From Streptomyces sp. NBC_01341 (lineage in GTDB: Bacteria > Actinomycetota > Actinomycetes > Streptomycetales > Streptomycetaceae), in contig NZ_CP108364.1 of assembly GCF_035946055.1 (NCBI RefSeq), forward strand, positions 6,634,001-6,698,000: a stretch of DNA of 64,000 nt. The letters are read 5' to 3'. The translations under genes and the position numbers were made by a program. Every line of letters begins with the position of its first letter. Within the stretch, counting starts at the first letter, position 1. The notes under the pieces are model-generated. The model had not been told where the DNA came from and searched no databases. It worked only from the letters and a program-made list of their open reading frames with translations. Below, piece by piece: positions 25,506-33,799 of the stretch.

Positions 25506-25597
25506 CGGCAGTGCGGCGGGAGGGTGACGGAGGCCGGTGCCGGAAGGCGCCGGCCCCCGTACGGCCACGCGCCCGGCACCGGGAACGTACCGGGGCG

Positions 25598-26236
25598 TCA
25601 GCCCGCCGTCGGCGGGGGCCCGTCAGGGACCCTGCGGGCCAGGACGATCTTGGCCGGCAGGAGGGCCAGCCAGGACCACAGGGCGACGGCGGTCGAGAAG
25701 CCGTAGGCGAGCGGCACGCTGACCGCGAACACCGTGGCGGTGCACACCAGGTCCGCGGACACCGACCGGGCCGTGAACTCCGTGGCCGGACCATGAGGTC
25801 CGGAGCCCCTGAGGCCCGTCCTGAGTACCGCGAGTTCCAGCAGGTTGGTGACACACACCGTGCCCGCGTACACCGCGACGGCCAGAGGCTGGTCGGCGTA
25901 CTCGGACAGCAGGGAGGTCGGGAAGGGGATGAGCGCGATGGCGCCGAGCCAGATGAGCGCGAATCTGAGCGGCAGCTTCTCGGTGGGCGGAACCAGCCGC
26001 ACGATCCGCCGGTGGTCACGCCAGAAGCCGGCCAGGATCCAGAAGCTCAGGGCGTAGGCGCCCAGGTCCGGAAGCACGTCGAGGAAGGCTTCCCTGAAGC
26101 CGTCGGTGCTCAGCCCCGGAGCGATGCGGACATCGAGTACCAGCAGCGTCATGGCGATCGCGAAGATGCCGTCGGACAGGGCCGTCAGACGTTCCGCGCT
26201 CTTCTCAGCGCCGCTCCCGGCCTGGGTGTCGTCCAC
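25598..26236 (-). CDS. TMEM175-family (DUF1211) potassium channel-like protein
   Basis: This 212-residue membrane protein has about six segments. The first carries the family signature RLTALSDGIFAIAMTLLVLD (R-x3-x-SDGxxAI), which forms the pore in bacterial TMEM175 K+ channels; LGAYALSFWILAGFW and ALIPFPTSLL follow as usual. Single-repeat bacterial forms of this length assemble as tetramers. GTG 26236 is the probable start. The window also encodes the Kdp potassium pump 2.5 kb away. Confidence 0.88.
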   Translation of the reverse strand: MDDTQAGSGAEKSAERLTALSDGIFAIAMTLLVLDVRIAPGLSTDGFREAFLDVLPDLGAYALSFWILAGFWRDHRRIVRLVPPTEKLPLRFALIWLGAIALIPFPTSLLSEYADQPLAVAVYAGTVCVTNLLELAVLRTGLRGSGPHGPATEFTARSVSADLVCTATVFAVSVPLAYGFSTAVALWSWLALLPAKIVLARRVPDGPPPTAG

Positions 26237-26353
26237 CCGTTCAGACTCCCCGGGCCGCCGCCACGACGGCCCGGATTAGGCCGACGGCGGGCAAGCCGGA
26301 GCAGTCCTGCCCCCGGTTCGCCACGCCGTCCCGATCACCGTGCTGACGGCTGT

Positions 26354-26617
26354 TCAGGCGGCCTGGAGGCTGCCGCCCTGCTGGAGACCGTCGTGCGGAG
26401 CCGCCGTGGGGGAGGCCGGGGCCGGCATGCCGAGCATGGTGTCGGCGATGTGGAGCGCCTGCGGGATGTCCCGGGTACCGGTCATCACGCACAGCGTGTA
26501 GGTCGCGTCCTCGACGGCACGCGCGCTGGCGTCGGTAGGACGACGCGCGTCTTCGATGCGGGCGTCGGCGTAGCGCGCGAGGGCGACTCGCAGGTCCTGA
26601 GGACTGGGCGTCAGCAC
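26354..26617 (-). CDS. DUF5133-family small protein
   Basis: This 87-residue soluble protein has a helical core: LTPSPQDLRVALARYADARI, then SARAVEDATYTLCVMTGTRD and ALHIADTML. It fits DUF5133, a family seen mainly in Streptomyces with no known function. GTG 26617 is chosen because GAGGAG lies 11 nt upstream; longer frames add arginine-rich shadow sequence. The tail (GLQQGGSLQAA) is low complexity. Confidence 0.75.
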   Translation of the reverse strand: MLTPSPQDLRVALARYADARIEDARRPTDASARAVEDATYTLCVMTGTRDIPQALHIADTMLGMPAPASPTAAPHDGLQQGGSLQAA

Positions 26618-26855
26618 AGCAGGTTTCTCCTCTGGGTCGATCCAGGTCCGGTGCCGGACACGCGTCGTCGGGTGGGCCGGCATCACGCGCCTACCCCCTC
26701 GACGGCGGATTACGTCCCGAGGGTGCGGACTTGTCGTACCGAGGGTGAGGACGGGGCGCTCGTCCGGGCAGACGGTGAACATCCACCGGACTGATCGATG
26801 TTCCCGCCTGCGTGTGCACCCCGGCTTGCGCGTCCCGGCGTTCTACCGTTCTCCG

Positions 26856-27533
26856 ATGCGCACTGCCCCCTGGTGGATCCTGCTCTCCTCGATGTCGGCC
26901 CCGGTCCTCCTGGTTGCGGGCTGGTCCGTGTCGGCCGAACTGCAGGGGCCCGGGTACGACCCCGCGACGACGACGATCAGCGTCCTCGCCGCCGACGGGG
27001 CGGGCGGCTACTGGGTGATGACGTCGGCTCTGGTCGCCCTGGGCTTCTGCCATGTGGTCACCGCGTGCGGGCTGCGCCTCGCCGCGCCGTTCGGACGCGC
27101 GGCACTGGCGGGCGGCGGACTCTCGGCGATACTCCTGGCTTTCTTCCCGGCCCCGCTGAGTGGTGGTTCCTTCTCCCACGGTGTGGTGGTGGCGGTCGGG
27201 TTCTCGCTGCTCGCGGTCTGGCCGGTCCTGGCCATGAGACGCCGTGCCCCGCGCACGCGGGGCGGTCCAGGGGCGGTGGCGCTGGCAGCGCCGCTCCGCC
27301 GGGAGGCGGAGCCGCCGCCCGCCGGGACCCCGCCGTGGGGTCTGCGCCCCTGGCCGTCCGTCGGGGCGACCGTGTTCATATGGCTCGGCGGAGCGTGGTT
27401 CCTGCTCGCCCTGTTCGTGCTCGACACAGCCGGAGCGGCCGAACGCGTGATCACGTTCGCCCAGTCGTTCTGGCCGCTCATCGTGGTCGTCTCCTGCGCC
27501 CGGTGGGACGGTGGCGACGGGCGGACCGTCTGA
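26856..27533 (+). CDS. DUF998 integral membrane protein
   Basis: This 225-residue protein has six predicted membrane segments. It has the DUF998 pattern at the start (WWILLSSMSAPVLLVAGW, then GYDPATTTISVLAADGAGGYWVM) and FSHGVVVAVGFSLLAVWPVLAM in the middle. A hydrophilic Pro/Arg loop interrupts the second half. The role is unknown. ATG 26856 matches the family N-terminus; the ribosome site is poor. Confidence 0.8.
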   Translation: MRTAPWWILLSSMSAPVLLVAGWSVSAELQGPGYDPATTTISVLAADGAGGYWVMTSALVALGFCHVVTACGLRLAAPFGRAALAGGGLSAILLAFFPAPLSGGSFSHGVVVAVGFSLLAVWPVLAMRRRAPRTRGGPGAVALAAPLRREAEPPPAGTPPWGLRPWPSVGATVFIWLGGAWFLLALFVLDTAGAAERVITFAQSFWPLIVVVSCARWDGGDGRTV

Positions 27534-27762
27534 GCGGCGGCATCACGCGGCCCCGGGCGGCTCCGTACTCCCGTTCCCGTGTGCGTGACGCGGGGGCCTG
27601 ACGGTACGTCGCGCCGCCGGACGTGCGGGCCGACGATGCCACCCGCGACCCGCACCGGTGCGCTCGCGCCCACGCCGGCCCGCACGTGCTCCTGGAGGAC
27701 GAGGGGGCCGGGTCGAACGGCAGCGGGTGGCCGGGTGCTGCCGTCGCCGTGCGACCACCCCG

Positions 27763-28578
27763 CTACGACGTGCGGCCCACCGCCACGTAGCCGGCGCTGA
27801 TGACGTCGTCCTGGCCGGGGACCGGCTCGCCGAGCTCCGGGTGCCAGGCCTCAGCCGCCACGATGCCCGGCTCGAGGATGTCGAGGCCGTCGAAGAAGCG
27901 CGCGAAGCGATCGCGGCTCCGGGGCGCCAGCGTCAGCGTGTTGGCCTTGTACAGCTCGTCGACCTTGTCGGCCGCCGCCGGGTGGAAGTCGGCGGTGAGG
28001 TGTGAGATCACCACGTGGCTGCCCGGTGCGAGCACGCCGGTCAGCCGTTCCACCAGCTCGTACGCGCCGTCCTCGTCGCTGACGAAGTGCAGCAGAGCGA
28101 TCATCGACAGTGCGACCGGCCGACTGAAGTCCAGCGTCCTGCCCGCGCGTTCGAGGATGGAGTCGACATCGCGGGCGTCGGCCTGGACGTAGTCGATCGC
28201 GCCCTCCGGGGTGCCCTTCAGCAGGGCCTCGGCGTGCGCCAGCACGATCGGGTCGTTGTCGCAGTAGACGACACGCGTGCTGGGCGCCTCCTGCTGGGCG
28301 ACCTGGTGCAGGTTGGGCTCGGTGGGTATACCGGTGCCGATGTCGAGGAACTGCCGGACTCCCTGGCTCGTCAGCCAGCGCGTCGCACGGTGCATGAAGG
28401 CACGGTTCACCTTGGCCATGACCGGCACACCGGGTTCGACGGACAGCATCTGACGGCCCATCGCCTCGTCGACCGGGTAGTTGTCCTTGCCCCCGAGGAA
28501 CCAGTCGTACATCCGGGCGGGATGCGGTCGGCTGGTGTCGATGCGCAGGGCGGGTGCCTCGTCGTCGGTTCGGGACAC
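27763..28578 (-). CDS. SAM-dependent methyltransferase, DUF574 (Methyltransf_19) family
   Basis: This 271-residue protein starts with the family hallmark RIDTSRPHPARMYDWFLGGK followed by DNYPVD. It then has the SAM-binding QFLDIGTGIPTEPNLHQVAQ (about residue 72) and RVVYCDNDPIVLAHA. The family is greatly expanded in Streptomyces, and substrates are largely unknown. GTG 28578 follows CAGGAG. A paralogue lies at 55174-55959. Confidence 0.92.
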   Translation of the reverse strand: MSRTDDEAPALRIDTSRPHPARMYDWFLGGKDNYPVDEAMGRQMLSVEPGVPVMAKVNRAFMHRATRWLTSQGVRQFLDIGTGIPTEPNLHQVAQQEAPSTRVVYCDNDPIVLAHAEALLKGTPEGAIDYVQADARDVDSILERAGRTLDFSRPVALSMIALLHFVSDEDGAYELVERLTGVLAPGSHVVISHLTADFHPAAADKVDELYKANTLTLAPRSRDRFARFFDGLDILEPGIVAAEAWHPELGEPVPGQDDVISAGYVAVGRTS

Positions 28579-28687
28579 GGCGAACTCCTGTGTGTGCAGC
28601 TGCTGGTGATCGGATTGCGACCACCTTAGGGAATTCGTGTGACGGAGGTGTCGAGGAAGCGACAACTCGGTTGCCGGATTCGACCGT

Positions 28688-28732
28688 GCGCAGGGCGGCG
28701 GCGGATCCTCCGGATCCGCCGCCGCCCTGCGC
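28688..28732 (-). terminator. Perfect 21-bp stem-loop after kdpC
   Basis: GCGCAGGGCGGCGGCGGATC plus C, a 3-nt loop (TCC) and the exact reverse complement stand 16 bp beyond the kdpC stop codon. It ends the kdp operon and would also shield the divergent methyltransferase promoter from read-through. Confidence 0.85.
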
Positions 28733-28748
28733 TTCCCTTGCTCCGGGT

Positions 28749-29426
28749 TCAGCCTTTGCCGAGGTCCTTGAGCGCGGTGTTGAGCTCGAGGACGTTGACA
28801 CGGGGTTCGCCCATGAATCCGAGGGTGCGGCCCTCGGTGTGCGCGGCGACCAGTGCGGCCACCCGCTCCACCCCGAGGTGGTTGCGCTCGGCGACCCTGT
28901 GTATCTGGAGTTTCGCGTAGGCCGGGGAGATGTCGGGGTCGAGCCCCGATCCCGACGACGTGACCGCGTCGGCGGGCACGTCCTGCGGCCGGACCTTGTA
29001 GGTCCGCGTGGAGTTGTCCGCGACGACGGCGGCCTTCGCGTCCTTGACCCACCCGATCAGTTCCTCGTTGTCGGCCGAACGGTTCGTGGCACCGGAGAGG
29101 ATCAGCGAATACTGCAGGTTCACGCCATTGGAACCCAGACCGTTGGACGGCCTCGGCTGGAACCACCTGAGGTCCGGAACAGCGGCCTCGTCCGGATCGC
29201 CGGCGTCCTTCTTCGGCAGGTTGAAGGACTGCCCGATCAGCGAGGACCCGACCGTCCTTCCGCCGGCGTCACTGATCTCGGAGCCGTTGGCCTTGTCCTT
29301 GAAGAGCGCCTGCGCGGCGCCCGTGACGGCGAGGGGGTAGATGACGCCGCAGACGACGGTCAGGACGAGCAGGGCGCGCAGCCCCGCCCCGAGCAGCCGG
29401 GCGGTGTTCTTGAGAGAGGTGTTCAT
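28749..29426 (-). CDS. kdpC: K+-transporting P-type ATPase, subunit KdpC
   Basis: This 225-residue subunit has one N-terminal membrane helix (LRALLVLTVVCGVIYPLAVTGAAQ cut at both ends) and an outside domain with the KdpC landmarks GSSLIGQSFNLP, WFQPRPS, SGSGLDPDISP and LNTALKD. It stabilises the KdpFABC complex and acts with KdpA on the external face. It is the last gene of the operon, 21 nt after kdpB, and ends at a strong stem-loop. Its ATG is preceded by the palindrome GGCTGATCAGCC instead of a purine-rich ribosome site. Confidence 0.97.
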   Translation of the reverse strand: MNTSLKNTARLLGAGLRALLVLTVVCGVIYPLAVTGAAQALFKDKANGSEISDAGGRTVGSSLIGQSFNLPKKDAGDPDEAAVPDLRWFQPRPSNGLGSNGVNLQYSLILSGATNRSADNEELIGWVKDAKAAVVADNSTRTYKVRPQDVPADAVTSSGSGLDPDISPAYAKLQIHRVAERNHLGVERVAALVAAHTEGRTLGFMGEPRVNVLELNTALKDLGKG

Positions 29427-29438
29427 GGCTGATCAGCC
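29427..29438. repeat. 12-bp palindrome GGCTGATCAGCC directly before the kdpC start
   Basis: This perfect palindrome fills the place where the kdpC ribosome site should be, immediately next to the ATG. A hairpin of this kind in the mRNA could lower kdpC translation relative to kdpAB; this is inference. Confidence 0.5.
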
Positions 29439-29447
29439 GTTTCTAAG

Positions 29448-31547
29448 TCAGGCGAGCCCGGGAATGAGGGAGATGAGGAGATCGATGAGCTTGATGCCGA
29501 TGAACGGGGCGATCAGGCCGCCGACTCCGTAGAGCGCGAGATTGCGCCGGAGCATCCTGTCGGCGGTGGTCGGCCGGTAGCGCACGCCCTTGAGGGCGAG
29601 CGGCACCAGGGCGACGATGATCAGCGCGTTGAAGATGACGGCCGACAGGATCGCGGACTCGGGAGAAGCCAGCCCCATCACGTTCAGCTTGTCGAGGCCC
29701 GGGTAGACCACCGCGAACATGGCCGGGATGATCGCGAAGTACTTCGCGACATCGTTGGCGATGGAGAAGGTGGTCAGGGCTCCCCGGGTGATGAGGAGCT
29801 GCTTGCCGATGGCGACGATCTCGATGAGCTTGGTGGGGTCGGAGTCCAGGTCCACCATGTTCCCGGCCTCCTTGGCGGCCGAGGTGCCGGTGTTCATCGC
29901 CACGCCCACGTCGGCCTGGGCGAGCGCGGGGGCGTCGTTGGTCCCGTCGCCGGTCATCGCGACGAGCTTGCCGCCGGCCTGCTCCCGCTTGATGAGGGCC
30001 ATCTTGTCCTCGGGGGTGGCCTCGGCGAGAAAGTCGTCGACCCCCGCCTCCTGGGCGATGGCCTTCGCCGTCAGCGGGTTGTCACCCGTGATCATGACGG
30101 TGCGGATGCCCATGCGGCGCAGCTCGGCGAACCTCTCCCGCATTCCCTCCTTGACGACGTCCTTCAGGTGGATGACACCCAGGATCCGGGCGCCCTCGCT
30201 GTCCTCGACCGCGACCAGAAGCGGCGTGCCGCCGGCCTCGGAGATCCGGTCCGCGAGGAGTGAGGCGTCGTCGGCGACGTGGCCGCCGCGCTCCTTCACC
30301 CAGGCGATGACGGAACCCGCCGCGCCCTTGCGCGCCTTGCGGCCGTCCACGTCCACACCCGACATGCGGGTCTGGGCGGTGAAGGGGACCCAGGTGGCCT
30401 GTGCGAGCTCACCCCGGCTGCGCTCGCGCAGCCCGTACCTCTCCTTGGCGAGCACCACGATCGACCTGCCCTCGGGAGTCTCGTCGGCCAGCGACGACAA
30501 CTGTGCGGCCTCGGCCAGTTCGGCCTCCGCCGTCCCACGGGTGGGCACGAACTCGGTTGCCTGCCGGTTTCCGAGCGTGATCGTGCCGGTCTTGTCGAGC
30601 AGCAGCGTCGAGACGTCGCCCGCCGCCTCGACCGCACGTCCCGACATGGCCAGGACGTTGCGCTGGACGAGGCGGTCCATCCCCGCGATGCCGATCGCGG
30701 AGAGGAGCGCGCCGATCGTGGTCGGGATCAGGCAGACGAGCAGGGCCGTCAGCACGATGAGGGACTGCCGGGCGCCGGCGTAGACCGCGAACGGCTGCAG
30801 CGTGACGACGGCGAGCAGGAAGACCACGGTCAGCGACGCGAGCAGGATGTTGAGCGCGATCTCGTTGGGGGTCTTCTGCCGGGCCGCACCCTCGACCAGC
30901 GCGATCATCCGGTCGATGAAGGTCTCACCGGGCTTGGTGGTGATCCGGACGACGATCCGGTCGGACAGCACCTTCGTGCCACCGGTCACGGCGCTGCGGT
31001 CGCCGCCCGACTCCCTGATGACCGGGGCGGACTCGCCGGTGATGGCCGACTCGTCGACGGACGCGACACCCTCGGCCACGTCGCCGTCGCCGGGTATGAC
31101 GTCCCCCGCCTCGCAGACGACCAGGTCGCCGATCCGCAGGTCCGTGCCGGGGACCTCGACCTCCTGGTGGCCCTCCAGGCGCCGGGCGACCGTGCCGGTC
31201 CTGGCCTTGCGCAGGGTGTCGGCCTGGGCCTTTCCCCGGCCCTCCGCGACCGCTTCGGCGAGGTTCGCGAAGAGTGTGGTCAGCCAGAGCCACGCGGTGA
31301 TCGCCCAGCCGAACCAGTCACCGGGGTCCTTGACCGCCAGCACGGTCGTGACCACCGAACCGACGAGCACCACGAACATCACGGGTGACTTGATCATGAC
31401 GCGGGGGTCGAGCTTCCTGACCGCGTCGGGGAGGGACATGAGCAGTTGCTTCGGGTCGAAGAGGCCTCCGCCCACTCGGCCCGAGTCCGCCGTGCCGCCG
31501 CCGGAGAAGTCGTCGTGCGGGGCACGGGTGGGGGTGACGGTACTCAT
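29448..31547 (-). CDS. kdpB: K+-transporting P-type ATPase, catalytic subunit KdpB
   Basis: This 699-residue P-type ATPase drives K+ uptake through KdpA. It has the phosphorylated Asp318 in LLLDKTGTITLGN, the actuator loop SAITGESAPVIRESGG, MITGDNPLTAKAIA, and TGDGTNDAPALAQADVGVAM near the hinge. About seven membrane segments are present. ATG 31547 overlaps the kdpA stop (ATGA), so kdpA and kdpB are translationally coupled. The N-terminal 30 residues are hydrophilic. Confidence 0.98.
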   Translation of the reverse strand: MSTVTPTRAPHDDFSGGGTADSGRVGGGLFDPKQLLMSLPDAVRKLDPRVMIKSPVMFVVLVGSVVTTVLAVKDPGDWFGWAITAWLWLTTLFANLAEAVAEGRGKAQADTLRKARTGTVARRLEGHQEVEVPGTDLRIGDLVVCEAGDVIPGDGDVAEGVASVDESAITGESAPVIRESGGDRSAVTGGTKVLSDRIVVRITTKPGETFIDRMIALVEGAARQKTPNEIALNILLASLTVVFLLAVVTLQPFAVYAGARQSLIVLTALLVCLIPTTIGALLSAIGIAGMDRLVQRNVLAMSGRAVEAAGDVSTLLLDKTGTITLGNRQATEFVPTRGTAEAELAEAAQLSSLADETPEGRSIVVLAKERYGLRERSRGELAQATWVPFTAQTRMSGVDVDGRKARKGAAGSVIAWVKERGGHVADDASLLADRISEAGGTPLLVAVEDSEGARILGVIHLKDVVKEGMRERFAELRRMGIRTVMITGDNPLTAKAIAQEAGVDDFLAEATPEDKMALIKREQAGGKLVAMTGDGTNDAPALAQADVGVAMNTGTSAAKEAGNMVDLDSDPTKLIEIVAIGKQLLITRGALTTFSIANDVAKYFAIIPAMFAVVYPGLDKLNVMGLASPESAILSAVIFNALIIVALVPLALKGVRYRPTTADRMLRRNLALYGVGGLIAPFIGIKLIDLLISLIPGLA

Positions 31548-33208
31548 GAGGCGAGTCCTTCGGCGAGCGGTCCCAGCGCAAGGGCCGGGAAGTAGGTAAG
31601 ACCGGTGATGATGATGATCGTGCCGACGAGCAGACCCGCGTAGAGGGGCTTGTCGGTGCGCAGCGTGCCCGCGGTGGCCGGCACGGGCCGCTGCTCGGCG
31701 AGCGAGCCGGCCAGTGCCAGTACGAACACGATGGGCAGGAAACGGCCGAGCAGCATCGCGATGCCGATGGTGCTGTTGAACCACTGCGTGTCGGCGTTGA
31801 GCCCGGCGAAGGCCGAGCCGTTGTTGTTGGCGCCGGAGCTGTAGGCGTAGAGGATCTCGGAGAAGCCGTGCGCTCCGCTGTTGGTCATGGAGTTGCCCGG
31901 TGTGGGCAGCGCCATCGCCACGGCGGTGAAGCCGAGTACCAGTGCCGGGGTGATCAGGATGTAGCAGGCCGCGAGCTTGATCTCACGGGTGCCGATCTTC
32001 TTGCCGAGGTACTCCGGCGTACGGCCGACCATGAGCCCCGCGATGAACACCGCGATGATCGCCATGATCAGGATGCCGTAGAGGCCGGAACCGACACCGC
32101 CGGGAGCGATCTCGCCCAGTTGCATGCCCAGCAAGGTGATACCGCCGCCCAGCCCCGTGTACGAGGAGTGGAAGGAGTTCACCGCGCCGGTCGACGTCAG
32201 TGTGGTCGCCACGGCGAAGATGGATGACCCGCCGATGCCGAAGCGAGTCTCCTTGCCCTCCATCGCTCCGCCGGCGAGGTCGAGGGCCGGGCCGTGGTGG
32301 GCGAACTCGGTCCACATCATGAGGGCCGTGAAGCCGATCCAGACGGTGGCCATCGCCGCGAGGATCGCGTACCCCTGGCGCAGACTGCCGACCATGCGGC
32401 CGAACGTCCGCGTCAGCGCGAACGGGATCAGCAGGATCAGGAAGATCTCGAAGAGGTTGGTGAACGGGGTGGGGTTCTCGAAGGGGTGGGCGGAGTTGGC
32501 GTTGAAGTAGCCGCCGCCGTTCGTGCCCAGCTCCTTGATGGCCTCCTGCGAGGCGACCGCCCCGCCGTTCCACTGCTGGGATCCGCCCGCGAACTGCCCG
32601 ACACCGTGGATGCCGGCGAAGTTCTGGATGACGCCGCTCGCCACCAGCGCGATCGCGCCGATCACCGCGATGGGCAGCAGGATACGCACGGTGCCGCGGA
32701 CCAGGTCCGTCCAGAAGTTGCCGAGCTCGCCGGTGCGGTGGCGCGAGAAGCCGCGCACGAGGGCGACGGCGACGGCCATTCCCACGGCCGCGGAGACGAA
32801 GTTCTGCACCGCCAGGCCGCCGGTCTGCACGACGTGGCCCATGGCCTGCTCGCCGTAATAGGACTGCCAGTTGGTGTTGGAGACGAACGACGCCGCCGTG
32901 TTGAACGCCTGGTCCGGGTCGATCGACACGAAGCCGAGGGAGCCCGGCAGCGATCCCTGGACGCGCTGGAGCGCGTAGAGGAGGAGAACACTCACCGCGG
33001 AGAAGGCGAGGACGCCGCGCAGATAGGCGGGCCAGCGCATCGACGTCGACGGGTCGGCGCCGATGGCCCGGTAGATCCACTTCTCGGGCCGGTAGTGCTT
33101 CTCGGAGGAGTAGACCCGGGCCATGTAGTCACCGAGCGGACGGTATGCGAGCGCGAGCGCGGCGATCAGCGCGAGCAGCTGCAGCACACCTGCTGTGAGA
33201 GGGTTCAT
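31544..33208 (-). CDS. kdpA: K+-transporting ATPase, channel subunit KdpA
   Basis: This 554-residue membrane subunit is related to SKT-type K+ channels and forms the selectivity pore. Filter-type segments are SFVSNTNWQSYYGE, ELGTNGGGYFNANSAHPFENP, TSTGAVNSFHSSYTG and YAYSSGANNNGSAFAGL, as in characterised KdpA. Its ATG is 8 nt after the kdpF stop. No strong ribosome site is seen, suggesting coupling to kdpF. Confidence 0.98.
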   Translation of the reverse strand: MNPLTAGVLQLLALIAALALAYRPLGDYMARVYSSEKHYRPEKWIYRAIGADPSTSMRWPAYLRGVLAFSAVSVLLLYALQRVQGSLPGSLGFVSIDPDQAFNTAASFVSNTNWQSYYGEQAMGHVVQTGGLAVQNFVSAAVGMAVAVALVRGFSRHRTGELGNFWTDLVRGTVRILLPIAVIGAIALVASGVIQNFAGIHGVGQFAGGSQQWNGGAVASQEAIKELGTNGGGYFNANSAHPFENPTPFTNLFEIFLILLIPFALTRTFGRMVGSLRQGYAILAAMATVWIGFTALMMWTEFAHHGPALDLAGGAMEGKETRFGIGGSSIFAVATTLTSTGAVNSFHSSYTGLGGGITLLGMQLGEIAPGGVGSGLYGILIMAIIAVFIAGLMVGRTPEYLGKKIGTREIKLAACYILITPALVLGFTAVAMALPTPGNSMTNSGAHGFSEILYAYSSGANNNGSAFAGLNADTQWFNSTIGIAMLLGRFLPIVFVLALAGSLAEQRPVPATAGTLRTDKPLYAGLLVGTIIIITGLTYFPALALGPLAEGLAS

Positions 33209-33216
33209 TTCGGTGC

Positions 33217-33306
33217 TCAGAACCTCTCCGGGTGCACGAGCGCGACGACGAGGTAGATCAGCAGGGCGACGGCCACGACCAGGCCGGCGATGTTCTCGGC
33301 GGTCAC
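33217..33306 (-). CDS. kdpF: KdpF, small membrane subunit of the K+ pump
   Basis: This 29-residue single-helix peptide begins VTAENIAGLVVAVALLIYL and ends ALVHPERF, the length and ending typical of KdpF, which stabilises the Kdp complex in the membrane. Its GTG overlaps the stop of another tiny ORF (GTGA), giving tight coupling. It is followed at once by kdpA. Confidence 0.93.
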   Translation of the reverse strand: MTAENIAGLVVAVALLIYLVVALVHPERF

Positions 33307-33386
33307 AGCTTCGTCACTCCCCTCGCGATGAACGCCACCAGTGCGAATACCGCTGCCGTGGTGACGACGAAGGCCAGATCGGCCAT
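33303..33386 (-). CDS. 27-residue single-helix peptide at the head of the kdp operon
   Basis: This 27-codon ORF starts at ATG 33386 behind CACAGGAG, the best ribosome site of the whole operon. It encodes MADLAFVVTTAAVFALVAFI then ARGVTKL: one membrane helix with a short basic tail. The stop overlaps the kdpF GTG by four bases. It looks like a second small subunit or a KdpF-like regulatory peptide, and its translation probably feeds kdpF. I do not recognise a named family. It differs from KdpF in having a positively charged C-terminus after the helix. Confidence 0.78.
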   Translation of the reverse strand: MADLAFVVTTAAVFALVAFIARGVTKL

Positions 33387-33799
33387 CGTGAGCTCCTGTG
33401 TGAAGTGAATGAAATGGGATCGGCCGGTGGGGCCGATGGAAAGCAAACCCCAGGTCCGGCAGTACCTCGGGCGCCTTTGACGGGCTCCATACGGGGGCTG
33501 CCGCTTTCTTGATGCGGTCCCTACGCCGGGAAGGCCGGCCGGGGGTTGGGCCGGCGGGCCCTCCCATCGCCGAAATGCCGACGACCAGCAAGAACACCGC
33601 ACGAGGTGCGTGGACGCCGGCGTTCGGACTTCCGGGGAACGGCCGCGGTTTCCGCATGCCGAGTGCATTCTGGGCGCGTAGGTGCGGCTGTACCGCACTT
33701 CCTTCGGCGCGGGGCGGTTGTCACCCGTCCCGAATTGTTTCTGGACACGGGTGAATGACGGGACGCCCCCGAGCCGGAAGTGCGGTATTCCGGCCGCTC
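33387..33799. other. kdp upstream region, gene-free
   Basis: This holds the kdp promoter and leader. A short stem (ATCGGCC/GGCCGAT with a GGTGG loop) lies at about 33419-33437, within 55 nt of the first ORF. I looked for a c-di-AMP (ydaO-type) riboswitch or K+ riboswitch core and found no convincing match. No KdpDE sensor genes are adjacent in the window. Confidence 0.5.

Noticed and set aside
33387..33560. Possible c-di-AMP (ydaO-type) riboswitch before kdp
   Set aside because: I could not match the conserved core elements; only a short GC stem is present. A covariance-model search would decide.
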